Assembly (NCBI RefSeq): GCF_016734805.1
Contig: NZ_JAERQG010000003.1
Span: 434,001 to 498,000, forward strand
Length of the DNA: 64,000 nt
Direction: 5' to 3'
Source: Marivirga atlantica
Lineage (GTDB): Bacteria > Bacteroidota > Bacteroidia > Cytophagales > Cyclobacteriaceae
The first letter of the stretch is position 1. The number at the start of each line of letters is the position of its first letter. Below are positions 45,792 to 58,100 of the stretch, in pieces. The translations under genes and the position numbers were made by a program. A model generated the notes under the pieces. It searched no databases and was not told where the DNA came from. It saw nothing but the letters and a program-made list of their open reading frames with translations.

Positions 45792-46754
45792 ATGGCAGCA
45801 ACTAAATACACTTACACAGAGCAAAAAGATACCAGATCAGGTTTTGGAGATGGTTTGTTAGAAGTAGCTAAAAAGAACGAAAATGTGGTTGGCCTTTGTG
45901 CCGATCTTACTGGCTCCTTAAAGATGGGAGACTTCCAAAAGGAGTTTCCTGAAAGATTTTATCAAACAGGAATTGCGGAAGCCAATATGATGGGATTGGC
46001 CGCAGGTATGACTATTGGAGGAAAAATACCTTATACAGGTACTTTTGCCAATTTCTCTACTGGTAGGGTTTATGACCAAATCAGGCAATCAATAGCCTAT
46101 TCAGAAAAAAATGTTAAAATATGTGCTTCACATGCTGGGCTTACTTTAGGAGAAGATGGTGCTACTCACCAAATCCTTGAAGACATTGGCATGATGCGCA
46201 TGCTCCCAAACATGACGGTTATTAACCCATGCGACTATAACCAAACTAAAGCGGCCACCATTGCCATTGCAGATCATCATGGACCAGTTTACTTAAGATT
46301 TGGAAGACCAAAGGTTCCAATTTTCACAAGTGCTGATCAACCTTTTGAGATTGGTAAAGCCATAAAAATGATTGAAGGTAGTGATGTAACTATTTTTGCT
46401 ACTGGTCATTTGGTTTGGGAAGCAGTAGAGGCAGAAGCCATCTTAAGAGAAAAAGGAATTAGTGTTGAATTAATCAATATTCATACAATAAAGCCGATAG
46501 ATGCAGAAGCTATTATTGCATCTGCTAAAAAGACTGGTTGTGTAGTTACAGCTGAAGAACACCAGAAAAATGGTGGTTTAGGTGATGCAGTTGCCAATGT
46601 ATTAGCTGAAAACCTACCTACTCCTCAACAATATGTAGCAGTAGATGACCAATTTGGAGAAAGTGGTAAACCGGCAGAATTAATGACCAAATATGGCTTA
46701 GATGCTCAGCACATTGTTATAGCTGCTGAGAAAGCTATTGAGAGAAAGAAATAA
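45792..46754 (+). CDS. Transketolase, C-terminal subunit
   Basis: A 320-residue beta part of the split transketolase, containing the pyrimidine-binding and C-terminal domains: [48 protein letters not shown], the catalytic-region [15 protein letters not shown] and [18 protein letters not shown]. It completes the N subunit encoded at 43543-44394. A strong terminator follows its stop. Confidence 0.94.
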   Translation: MAATKYTYTEQKDTRSGFGDGLLEVAKKNENVVGLCADLTGSLKMGDFQKEFPERFYQTGIAEANMMGLAAGMTIGGKIPYTGTFANFSTGRVYDQIRQSIAYSEKNVKICASHAGLTLGEDGATHQILEDIGMMRMLPNMTVINPCDYNQTKAATIAIADHHGPVYLRFGRPKVPIFTSADQPFEIGKAIKMIEGSDVTIFATGHLVWEAVEAEAILREKGISVELINIHTIKPIDAEAIIASAKKTGCVVTAEEHQKNGGLGDAVANVLAENLPTPQQYVAVDDQFGESGKPAELMTKYGLDAQHIVIAAEKAIERKK

Positions 46755-46772
46755 GGAATAATGTTAACTTAA

Positions 46773-46806
46773 AGGCATCTGGTATCTTTATCAGATGCCT
46801 TTTTTT
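46773..46806 (+). terminator. Intrinsic terminator after the transketolase C subunit
   Basis: Perfect 9-bp arms AGGCATCTG / CAGATGCCT with a 10-nt loop and a run of seven T (46800-46806). It begins 18 nt past the stop. Confidence 0.9.
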
Positions 46807-46827
46807 GTTTCAAATTAACAATGAACT

Positions 46828-47124
46828 ATGATTATTAGAATTGTCAGAATGACCTTTCGGGAGGATAAAATTTCAGAGTTCCTCGCCATATTTGACCAAT
46901 ATAAAGAGGCTATTAGAAAGCAACCTGGCTGTACACACCTAGAGCTATTGCAAGATTATAACCATACCAATGTATACAGCACTTACAGCTATTGGGACAA
47001 TGAAGAGGCCTTAAACAATTATAGACATTCAGAAACTTTTGGGAAAGTATGGCCTGCAACAAAAAAGCTTTTCTCTGCAAAGCCAGAGGCTCATTCTTAT
47101 TTAGTTAGGGCAAAAATAGACTAG
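46828..47124 (+). CDS. Antibiotic biosynthesis monooxygenase (ABM) domain protein
   Basis: A 98-residue dimeric alpha/beta-barrel (ABM) type protein: IIRIVRMTFREDKISEFLAIFDQY, PGCTHLELLQDYNHTNVYSTYSYWDNEEALNNYRHSE fits the family well. Despite the name, such proteins often act as small monooxygenases or quinol/heme-related enzymes; the true substrate is unknown. It stands alone behind a terminator and convergent with the ABC-F gene (6 nt between stops). Confidence 0.88.
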   Translation: MIIRIVRMTFREDKISEFLAIFDQYKEAIRKQPGCTHLELLQDYNHTNVYSTYSYWDNEEALNNYRHSETFGKVWPATKKLFSAKPEAHSYLVRAKID

Positions 47125-47130
47125 ACAACT

Positions 47131-49032
47131 TCACATTTCCATAACAAGCTCTTCCCATTTTTTATTTAGCTCTGTAATTTGAGTGTTTACTTTTTCAAAT
47201 TGTTGATTTACTTCAAATAACTTGTCAGGATTACCATAAACAGAAGGTTTGGCCATCTCCTCTTCTATCTTTGATTTCTCAAATTCGAGCTTTTCAATTT
47301 GGCTTTCCAACTTATCTACCTCTTTTTGCTTCTGTTTAGTCTCTGCATCATCCTTTGGCTTTACATTCTTAGGCTTCTGGCTTTTTTCTGCGTCTTTATT
47401 TTTTACTTTGTCTCCTTCATTGGTGCTTTGTTGAGATAATCTTTGTTCATACCAATATTGAAACTCATCATAACCTCCGGGATACTCAACAACCTTGTGA
47501 TCTTCAATAAACCAAATCTTATTAGCTACACCTCTTATGAAGTTTCTGTTGTGCGAAACAGTAATAAATGAACCTTCATAATGCTGCAAGGCCTGTATCA
47601 GGATATTTTCAGACTGCATATCAAGGTGGTTAGTAGGCTCATCAAGTAGCAAAAAGTTTGCATTGGAAATCATGGTTTTGCAAAGTGCTACACGCGATTT
47701 CTCCCCTCCTGACAATACTTTTATCTTTTTGTAAACTTCCTCATCCTGAAATAAGAAGTTACCTAATAAATTTCTTAGCTCCTGCTCTGTTCTATCACTA
47801 CCCGCCTGCTTGAGCTCATCAAGAATTTCATTATTTATGTTTAAAGACTCCAATTGATGCTGAGCAAAAAAACCAAATTCAACATTATAGCCTTCTTCTC
47901 GCTTTCCTTCAATATGCTCATCACCTGCAATAATTCTTAATAAGGTAGATTTACCTTTACCATTAGCACCTATCAGAGCAATTTTATCTCCCCTTTCGAT
48001 ATGAGCAGTTGTATTTTCGAGAATCTGATTGTCTCCATAAGCCTTCGACAGTTGATCTAGTCTCACAATATGCCTACCAGACTTATTATTGATTTTAAAG
48101 CTAAAATTGATGGTAGCATTGTTATCCACCACAGCATCAACCTTATCCATTTTGTTGAGGGCCTTAACTCTCGACTGCACCTGTTTAGCCTTAGTTGCTT
48201 TAGAACGAAAGCGCTCTATAAATTTCTCAGTTTGCTTAATTTTCTGCTGTTGGTTTTCAAAGGCATTCTGTTGAAGTTCCGCTCTTAATGACTTTTCCTC
48301 CTGATAGAAAGAATATGATCCCGCATAATAGTTTAACTGAAATTGGTCTACCTCTACAGTTACCTCTATAGTTCTATCCAAAAACTCTCTATCATGAGAA
48401 ACAATTATATATGCACCCTCATAGGTCTTTAAATAATTCTCAATCCATTGTATAGAAGGTAAGTCTAAATGGTTGGTAGGTTCATCAAGCATTAATAAAG
48501 AGGGTTTTTCAAGAAGAAGCTTAGCGAGCATTACTCTCATTCTCCAACCACCTGAAAATTGCTTCAATGGTTTCTGTAAGTCATCTGTAGAGAAGCCTAT
48601 TCCTTCCAGAATCTCTTCCGCTTTAGCTTGAATGCTGTAGCCCTCTAGCATCTCAAACTGCTCCTGAGCTTTAGTTAATTTATCAACTAAGTCATCGGAA
48701 TAGTTCTCTTCCATTTGCTTTAATATCTCATCAATCCTTTTTTGAAGCTTTAAAGCATCTTTAAATGCAGTCATTGCTACGCTCAAAATACTTTCATCAG
48801 TCTGATAAGACAGTAGATCCTGATTGAGGAAGCCTATGGTACAGTCCTTACTCTTCTGTACTTCCCCGCTATCTGGTGTAATATCACCATTTATTATTTT
48901 GAGCAAAGTAGATTTACCCTGTCCATTTAAACCTATTAAGCCTATTTTATCTTTTGGTTTAATGTGTAAGGAAGCTTCTGCAAATAAAGGTCTGTCGCCT
49001 ATATAATAACTAAGATTGTTGATCGATAACAT
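47131..49032 (-). CDS. ABC-F family ribosome-associated ATPase
   Basis: A 633-residue cytoplasmic protein with two ABC ATPase domains and no membrane part. Walker A motifs are GLNGQGKSTLL (about 33-43) and GANGKGKSTLL (about 353-363); signatures are FSGGW and LSGGE, each followed by LLLDEPTNHLD-type Walker B. The inter-domain linker (P-site tRNA interaction motif region, about 245-310) and a C-terminal coiled coil (about 540-633, KQKEVDKLESQIEKLEFEK) match YdiF/Uup-type ABC-F factors, which act on stalled ribosomes. A role in antibiotic protection is possible but not shown by sequence. Confidence 0.93.
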   Translation of the reverse strand: MLSINNLSYYIGDRPLFAEASLHIKPKDKIGLIGLNGQGKSTLLKIINGDITPDSGEVQKSKDCTIGFLNQDLLSYQTDESILSVAMTAFKDALKLQKRIDEILKQMEENYSDDLVDKLTKAQEQFEMLEGYSIQAKAEEILEGIGFSTDDLQKPLKQFSGGWRMRVMLAKLLLEKPSLLMLDEPTNHLDLPSIQWIENYLKTYEGAYIIVSHDREFLDRTIEVTVEVDQFQLNYYAGSYSFYQEEKSLRAELQQNAFENQQQKIKQTEKFIERFRSKATKAKQVQSRVKALNKMDKVDAVVDNNATINFSFKINNKSGRHIVRLDQLSKAYGDNQILENTTAHIERGDKIALIGANGKGKSTLLRIIAGDEHIEGKREEGYNVEFGFFAQHQLESLNINNEILDELKQAGSDRTEQELRNLLGNFLFQDEEVYKKIKVLSGGEKSRVALCKTMISNANFLLLDEPTNHLDMQSENILIQALQHYEGSFITVSHNRNFIRGVANKIWFIEDHKVVEYPGGYDEFQYWYEQRLSQQSTNEGDKVKNKDAEKSQKPKNVKPKDDAETKQKQKEVDKLESQIEKLEFEKSKIEEEMAKPSVYGNPDKLFEVNQQFEKVNTQITELNKKWEELVMEM

Positions 49033-49036
49033 GCTG

Positions 49037-49044
49037 CAAAACTA
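49037..49044 (-). promoter_or_regulatory. -7-like box next to the ABC-F start codon
   Basis: Minus-strand TAGTTTTG lies only 4 nt before the ATG (49032-49030). If used, transcription would begin at or very near the start codon and the mRNA would be leaderless. Confidence 0.4.
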
Positions 49045-49071
49045 CGAGAGAGTGAACAGAAAAAAAATAAA

Positions 49072-49100
49072 AAGGCCATTCGTAAATAACGAATGGCCTT
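49072..49100 (-). terminator. Intrinsic terminator after the 3079-residue T9SS gene
   Basis: 12-bp arms AAGGCCATTCGT / ACGAATGGCCTT with a 5-nt loop; on the minus strand the stem is followed by a T-rich run. It lies 20 nt past the stop at 49121. Confidence 0.9.
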
Positions 49101-49120
49101 ACTTTCAATTGATATTATAT

Positions 49121-52100
49121 TTAACGAATTGCCAGGCGTACCTGCTTCTGCGTATTACCTTGTACTACTTCTACGATATAAATACCTGATTTTAAAGAAG
49201 TATTAACTGGCAGTGGTCTATTCCATAATTCATCAGGGCTAAACTGTCCTCTAAACATGCTTGCGCCTTGTAAATTGAAAACGTTAACGCTAATTGTTTG
49301 CTCTGGATGGAAACCATCAAGCTTCAAATATATCTGTCGCTCAGTTGTAGGATTAGGAACCACATTTAAGCTAGAAACTTTGTTGATTTCAATGGTAACT
49401 ATTTTACTATACTCGTAGTCACCATCATAATCTACTTGTTTTAATCTGTAGTATGATTTACCACTTAATGGTGAATAGTCAGTGAAATCATAAACTACAT
49501 TTGTCAGTGTAGTACCATTTCCTTCTACCAATCCAATCGACTCATAGTCGTCTCCATTATATGATCGTTGTATTTCAAAGAAATCATTATCTTTTTCAGA
49601 AGCAGTTTCCCACTCTAAATACACATAGCCATTGCTTAATTCAGCATCGAACCTTACCATTTCAACTGGTAATGGATTAGCTGCATCACCAGAGCCCACT
49701 ACAAATATATTCTCACTAAAGGTAACAGCAGAAGTAGACTCAAAAGAACCTTGGTCTTTACTATTACCTCCACTAAAGCTTCCACCACCATAGTTGTCCC
49801 AACTTGAGCTTCCGCTATTCCATGCCATTACTTCGAGTTCTTGTCTATCTAGTGAGTTGCTAGAAACATCAGTTTCGGTACCCCAGCTTAAGCCTACATT
49901 GGCTGTCACTCCTGAAGGAGCAGCAGCGCCATCAGATACTATCCAGTATTCACCTTGCTGCAAAGTAGCTATATCTCCTGAAGTAGGATTCATATTAGAA
50001 CATGTAGTGTTTGTTACAACGTCACGTCCCCAGAACTGCGCTTCCCAGGTTAACCCTCCTGTAGACACATTTCTAACTTTCGCAGGTCTCCAATAATTGG
50101 CATCACCAATTGGAAAGGTAAAGTTTCCTCCTGCAGAGTTTATTACTTTGGTAACTTTACCAGTTATGTAAGAATTGCTTCTTCCAGCTGCTGGAGAAAC
50201 TGTGGCTGACGCACCAAGAATGACAGAATCCTGTTGATTGACCAAAAGTTTCCCATCATTTAAATCTAGACGAGTAATTATTTCTATATTTCCATCTAAC
50301 ATAAAATCCTGTGTTCCATTTCTATTGTCAATTGTTAGAATATTTAAAGAGTTAGACCCTGTTATTTCTCCAGAAATTGTTTGAATACTCGTATTACTAT
50401 TTAATATTAAAGTTGAATTACCACTTAATATATTACCTGATATAAAGTTAAAATCTCCTTTAACAAAAGTTCTTGTACCATTTAAATTTAGAACACCACC
50501 ATTAATATTAACATTTCCTCTCAAATCAGAGGCGGAATTGGTGCCAGATGCACTGTTTAAGCTCCCACCTAATAATTGTACATTATCAAAAACTCTTAAT
50601 CTCGTTGTGTTACCTGAACTAACGTAAATATTACCATCATTTACAATTAAATCCCCTTGAATCTCGAGAAATTTATTAGCTAAAATCGTAGTCTCAGGGC
50701 CATCAACAATGAAATCCTCACAAACGGTAACATTATTATTCGGGAAATTTCTATCTCCAGATCCACTTAAAGTAAGGTTTCTTAAAGAAGAAATACCTGG
50801 TAATACATTATAACTACCAGTACCCGCATATTCTAATCCACCACCTGAACAGGAGAAGAAATCACCATAGTCAGCAGCTGGTAAAGGAGCACTAGAAGTA
50901 TTACTCGTAATTTTAAGAGTTCCTGTACCCTCTAAAATACCTAGTCTATGACCATCAGTATTATCAACATTCAAAACTCCTCCATCCTCAATAATTGTTT
51001 TGTATAATCGAACACTATTAACATTGAAGTTAACCTCTGTTCCATTTGACACCACTAATACGGCTCCGCTTGGTGCAGTACCAGGTGTTGGCAATGACTC
51101 AACATAAGTTGCATCATCAGTAACGAGACCTCCTAGACCAGTTGAAGTATAAGTAGCAACATTGTCAGGAATTGCTAAATCTAAGCCTGCGAAATAGTCG
51201 CCAGCTATACTATTGCTGTTAACAGCATCAAAAACGACAGTATTGTTGAAGTTAACTTCATTGGCTCCCTCATCTACTAAATCGTCACTTGAGTATTTAT
51301 TAATGTCATTAGTCGGATTATTAAAGTTCAATATTCGAGCCGCGATGTAATCTGCCTCAGAGTAACCTCCATCAGCTACACTTACTAAAGATTGATCATA
51401 AAATAATTGAATATCACCTTTAAAACCAGTTAAGCCTGTCGACTTAATTGTCCAATAATACTGAAGAACATTATTAATATCTCCACCTGCCAACACATCA
51501 TTCCCATCATCAATTGTTGGATGGTATTCATTAGCCGGTTTTGCTGAAATACTTCCTACGCTAGAACCAGTAGTTCCTCCCGCAACACTCATATCTGCAA
51601 TAACAGGAGTATAAAGTACTTCACCAATTGGAAATGTAAAAGTTTGGTTATAACCTGCATTAAATATTTTAGTCAAACCATTATCTGAGAATGAGCTATT
51701 GGTTTTAACCATATTTGTTACTGAGAAAGTACCTGTCGTGGTAACTTCGGCATTTTGACCCAGCGTAACGGATGAACTTCCAATATTGAAAACTCCACCA
51801 TTCATTTTCAATTCACCGTTTATATCAAAATCATAGCCTCCTCCTTCAGGAATTACTATTCCTGCAGTGTTGGCAATAGTCACTATACCCAAGGAAGATG
51901 TACCAGACGATGAACGTTGTAACTGTTGCTGTGAAGTCCCTGAAAATTGTATTCCATTTCCAGATCCTAAATTAGAGTTATGCTCTCCATCTATTACAGC
52001 ATTTCCCTTTATATCAATGGTAAAACCGTTATCGTTTATCAGTCCATCTGTGAAAGAAAATAAATTATTAACAGTCACGTCATTATCATTGATTTCAAGT

Positions 52101-55100
52101 GTACCTAATTCATTCTTTTCAAAGTCATAAAAGGTAGTCGTACCTGAACCTGCAATAGTCTGAGTAGTTGTTGAACCGAATATAGTGTTATTTGAAGACG
52201 GAATGAATGTACCATCATTATTCAAGTCTGCATTTAGTATTAAGTCGATTCCATTAGCATCAAATGAAGCGCCCGAATTTATGATTAGGTCACCATCAAG
52301 CTCTAAAGTATTTACCTGAATAACCGCAGTAGGGTTATTAGTTCCGTTTACTACTATCCCTGCTAATGGTACATTTGCATTGATACCAAAATTTGATTGG
52401 TTTGTAGGAGTATCACCATTACCAATATAAATTGGTTGTGTAACATTAGATGATGTTGGTAAAATCCTTAAAGCAGCCACACTTGGAGAAGCTGTATTTT
52501 GCCTTACTAATGTAAGTGTTCCACCTGTGTAGGTGAAACTACTTCCTAAGTTAGAGATTTCAAAAACTCCGCGAGAAGCCTCAGGTGTAACATTTTTCCC
52601 TACGACAACGGTACCACCAGTTTGTGAATAGCTTAATTTACCTTCAGTAGTTATTAAATTTCTCCTAATCTGTGAACCTACTGTAAGAAAGCCCCCTGAA
52701 ACATTTAGTTGTGCATTACCAGAAGCAGAATACTCTATGTAATTATTTCCATTACCAACAGCATCATCCATATTGAGAGTACCTCCATCGATGGTTAAAC
52801 TTCCATCTAGTCTAATACCAGAATCATCACCGCTAACATTTGCAGTACCCTGGGATATTTGCAAACCACCTGTTGCGGAAATATTATAGTCATCATCGCC
52901 TGTTGTTAAGTCAACATCGATATTGGCATTATTAAGAATAAGCGTTCCATTAATGATTTCCAGTGCTTTATCTACACCAACTCCTGAAGTTGGACCCATA
53001 AGATCAAAATCAGAATCTATCTGCATAGAATTAGCAACACTAGCACCCTTATTCATCTCGATTCTATAGAATTCAGGAACTAAACTTGAAGCATTGGTAA
53101 AGGTATTATTACCAGGATTGATGAATTCAAGTATGGCGTTATTGTTTGGTGCAGCCCCATTGTATAAATCAAAAGATGATTGCGATTCATTAAAATCTTC
53201 CATTACAATATTACCGCCTACTCTGATCCTATGCACATAACCGTTTTGGTTATCATTCTTCACAACTAGATTGGCTGGTCCATTTCCGTTACCATCTTCT
53301 AATCTCAAGTCTCCTTCAACGGTCAATGTAACTGCCCTGTCATCTCCTAGCTCAACTGTTGTACTATTATTTTCTTGCCAGGTAATCCTTAAATCTTCTT
53401 TAATAGTTACGTCATGATTCATTCTAAATCTAGGACCTCTATCCATCCTAACCCAACCGTTTATTGTAATAGGTACGGAAGTTTGTAGAATTCTATTATT
53501 ATCACTTCCACCTCCCGCTTCAATTCTAAAGGTAGGATATTCTTCAAACTGAGAAGGTAAATTTACAGTTGAGTTATTATCAATCTTCCAAGTAAAATTA
53601 CTATCTGTTTGTCTGGAAAAATCATTAATATCAGTCAAACTGGAGAAAGTTGGCTGACTTGCACTAGTAATTTCTAAATATATAGACCCTGTACCTGATA
53701 CAGGACCTAAATCTAAAACGGCATCATTTTTTGTAACCCAAAGTCTTGGTAACCAGCCACCGCCACTATTACTGAATTCAACACGTGCAACAGAAATATC
53801 AATATTAGCATTTACCCAGCTATTCTGGTTTTCACTGCCATAATTATAAAGAAGAGCTATATCACCAGCCTGAGGATAGTCATTAACACCATCGTCTGTA
53901 CCATCAGTATTAGTTGTCCACTTATTACCGTTATTCCAGTTTCTCCTACCTGTGTTCGTATTATAGAATACTTGAGGAGCTCCAACAAATTTAGATGGAT
54001 CGCCAGCAGTATAAGCAGCATTAATTAAATCAAATCCTCCAGCAGGATTTCCAGACCCCTCATTACCCCAGAAGAAAATTCTTATATTATCAGCGCTGGC
54101 ATTATCAATACCGGATGAACCTGGAGCACCTGCCTCAACTTCAGCTGTTCTAGTAAACGGAGTGTCCTCTAATACATATCCTGGCACATAATTACCTGGG
54201 AATCCATCAGCACCGCCATTAGGGTCATCTTTCTCAACAGCTCTAAACCATATTCTTTCTACTTTTGGCACAGAGCTGAAATTCTTATAATCAACTATCC
54301 AATATCTGTCAGCAATATCATTCCCAAGCGGATAAGGACCTGCGGTTGCCAGTTTTTTAGTAACAGGAATTACAGTTATATAGCCCTCATCTGATGCTGA
54401 TGCTAATCTTATATTTACAGGTGTATACTCAGAAGTGGCATTGTCTCCAGTATTTCCAGTACCAACAGGAAATAAAAATACTGTAGGATTACTACCTGAA
54501 TTGGCCTCATCACTATCAATAAAGCCTGGATTAGTGCCATCTGCGTTTACTTTTAAACTTAAGCCTCCATCTGAAGCGTTACCAGCTGTAATGAACATAT
54601 CTTCTACACTAAACTGACTACTTCCATTTGGTCCATTAGCTTCTCCTGTTAACACCTCATTTAATACATCAATGGTTAAATTATTCGTACCAATATCAAT
54701 TCTACCGTGTCTATATTCCAAATAATCTATTTTAACATCACTGACTAATTCTATTATTTCATCAGCACTATTAAGTTTAATACCTCCAAAACGAGAGGTG
54801 TCTGCGGTGATAAAAATAGTAGCAGCTCCCCCATCATCTCTTAATTTAAGCAGGTCGTTTTCTCCATTAGCATCTGAATCGGCTGTAACAGATGGATCAA
54901 AAACAGTTAATTCATCATAATTCACTAAAGTATCTGCATACATTCTAATACTGTGTGTTCCCTGATCAACTGTACCACTTAATACTTTAAGGAAATCTCC
55001 ATCTACTCGAAGTAAATTATTATTATTTCCGTTTCGGTTAGTCTTTCCAGACTCAAACGACAAAGTCTTACCCGCTGGTCTGTCAACCACAAAATTCCAA

Positions 55101-58100
55101 AAGCGTTGCTCGTCTCCTGTTCCACCAGTTCTATTTAAAAAGGTTAAGGTTGCATTATCAGTACCAATAAATGAAGTTGTATTTCTTTTTCCACCCGCAT
55201 ATACATAGTCACCACCGGCCTCAATGGTGAAATCACTACCTATAGTTACATCATTACCATTATGGTCAAAAGTAACTCCTGATTCAATAGTGAAGTTATT
55301 TAAGATGGTCAAATCAGGATTTACGATAGTATTTGTGCCAGAAGTACGCGTAATAAGGTCAATTTCTGATGCATCACCCGCCTGATCTCTGGCTACTTCT
55401 AAATTCCAAAAAGGAACAGTAGTAGCAATGGTTGCTATATTGCCATTTCTATTTTCAACTCTTATAGTACCCCCGGTTACGCTGTAATTACCTTCAGCAC
55501 TGTTAATAAATATGGCATTGCTTCTATTTCCATAGACAGTCAATGTTCCTCCACTCATGTTGAACACAGCATCTGGTAAATCAAGACTAAATAGGTCATA
55601 AGTACCACTTGTTTCTCCTGGTACACCTTCATTGGCTCTTACAAGCACATCACCACCAGACTGAGTGTAGGTATAAGTACCTGTTCCACCACCGGCTGAT
55701 CTAAACTGAGATACATTTAAAGTACCTCCCTCAATTATAACTTCTCCTGCTGAGGCATTCCAGAAAATAAAGCCTGCACTAGCTCTTGTGCCAAAATATC
55801 CATCTGAAATCCTGAACCTCCCGTAAAGTGAAAGTGCCTGATTACCTCCTCCAGTATTAATGCCTGAAGCACTAACCGGAACCTGACTCAAGTTATCTGC
55901 AGTGGTGTATACACTTACATTGGCGCCATCTATCCATAGACCTCCATTTTGACCTATAGGATAATCACCATTTCCTCCAGCTACATTACCCTCAGATAAA
56001 GTTGGTATTTCTAAGCTCCCAGATAAATGAAGTGTTCCATTATAAATCCAAAGCGCCTTTCTTACTTCTGGGTTTTCTGCCGTAAAACCATTGTTAGATA
56101 CTCTTCCAGCATTATTAGGACCATATAATCCGAAGTTTGCCAGATCATCAGAATTAATCTCTAATTCGTAAGTATTATCTGTTCCTTTATCTATTATTAA
56201 ATTATAGAAATCAGTAGTTCCAAAAAGTGAAGCGATGTTATTTGTAGCCCCTTTGAATATAACTGTTGCAGCTCCGGTTGATGTAAACTGATTATAAACA
56301 GGAGCACTTTGATTTGTAAACCTTACAGAACCTTGATTAGTGAAATCTCCAAAGAATGTTACTTGATGAAAAATACTGTGGTAATTCCCTGCAGCTGGCA
56401 TAGTTCCTGGTATAGAGAAGGAACCAACAGTATTACCTTGACCTACCGCAATACTTCCGTTAGAATCAACGAATGTATCACCCTGAACATTTAAATTTCT
56501 AATTGAGGTTGAAGAATTGTCATTAATTTTAAACACCCCGCTAGAAACTGTGAAATCACCGTTAATGTCCAAATCAGCAAGTAATACTAATTCGTCTGTA
56601 GGATTATCAAGAATTATATTGACATTATTGAAGAGTCTATTATCCGATACTGTTAATCCAGAGCCGTAATATTCAACGGTACCGCCAATAAAATTATCGG
56701 CAAAATTACTTGTGTTACCAGCAGGGAAATTACCAACTCCTCCTGAACCTGATAACCTTACAATGCCATTACCTGATATATCAACAAAATTGTGGCCAGA
56801 TGTTGCTCCAATATCAAGAAGACCATTAACTTCTAAACTTGACACCACAATATCATCAACCGCTAGTGTAATATCTCTACCACTAAGAATAACTACGTTA
56901 TCTGTTGCATCAGGAATACCTCCCCCTGAAGGAATTCTATCACTTCCCGAACCATCAGTTGTCCATGTCAAAGGATTAGTCCAATCACCTGTGGTATATG
57001 AATACCATGTTTGATTCGGTTGTCCATCTAATGGGCTATCGGTTGAATTAGTAGTACCTAACGTATAAATACCGTCAGTTAAATCAGCATCAGAAACAGT
57101 AAATTCTATCGAGCTGCCTAAAATAGCTTTGTCCGCATCTGCAATGGCAACTATATCATAAGTACCTGCATTTTCACGCAGTAACACATAATTATCTTTA
57201 TCTCCTGAAGGAAAATCACCTGAGATACCTTCCTGAATATCGAAAGAAATTTTGGCACCTAATGAACCTCCCGATGTTTTGTCAAGATACCATGTTTTGG
57301 ACCATCTTGCCTGAACACCTGTACCAAGATTTGCCGTAGAAATAGCGTTAGTGGTATTATCAGAGCCAAAAAGTATAAATTCACCATCTGTATCAAGTGA
57401 TGCATCGGACTCTAACACAAATCCTTCTGACGAAGCCACTGTTAACTGAGCACTATTAAATTGACCAATACCTGTGACATTAAAATCATAATTTCCGTTC
57501 CCCGGAGTGTCACCAGCATAATAGTCATTATTGTCCATTGCAAATCCATATTTCGATGCCAAATAGTTATTCACGATAATTATTTCCGCATCAGATAAGG
57601 CGTCTGAAAAAATGATTATTTCTGCAAGATCTAAGGTGCTATAATCGGAGATAGCATCAATTAAACCGAAGGCTGAACCGGTGTATGAGCTAAGCTGCGC
57701 ATTATTATTTCTTGAACCAATTTGAGAGCCATTTTGAAACATAGCTCTTTGTGCCGAAGCAAGATTGGCATCTAATCTAAAACTAAAAACCCCGAAATCA
57801 GGCGTAGTAGCATTTACCGTACTACCCGCTCCACCTGTGTAAGGTGCATTATGATCATTACCCCAATGTTGAGAATGTAATGCATTTGTATTAAAATATG
57901 GATGGAAATTTTGATTAGTTGTTCCGGTACTTCCACCCATAAATGCATTTCGTCCATTCGATCTTCGCGCAGCAACAGCGATAACTGTATAATTTGTATT
58001 CACTAACACACTACCATCGAAAGGAATGAAATCATCTGTTCCATCAAAACGAACAGATGAAAAAGAATAATTAGCATCTGCTGCATCTTTGTATGTAGGT

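Noticed and set aside
49794-57014. Plus-strand open frames inside the 3079-residue gene
   Set aside because: They follow the repetitive composition of the opposite strand and show no known domain.
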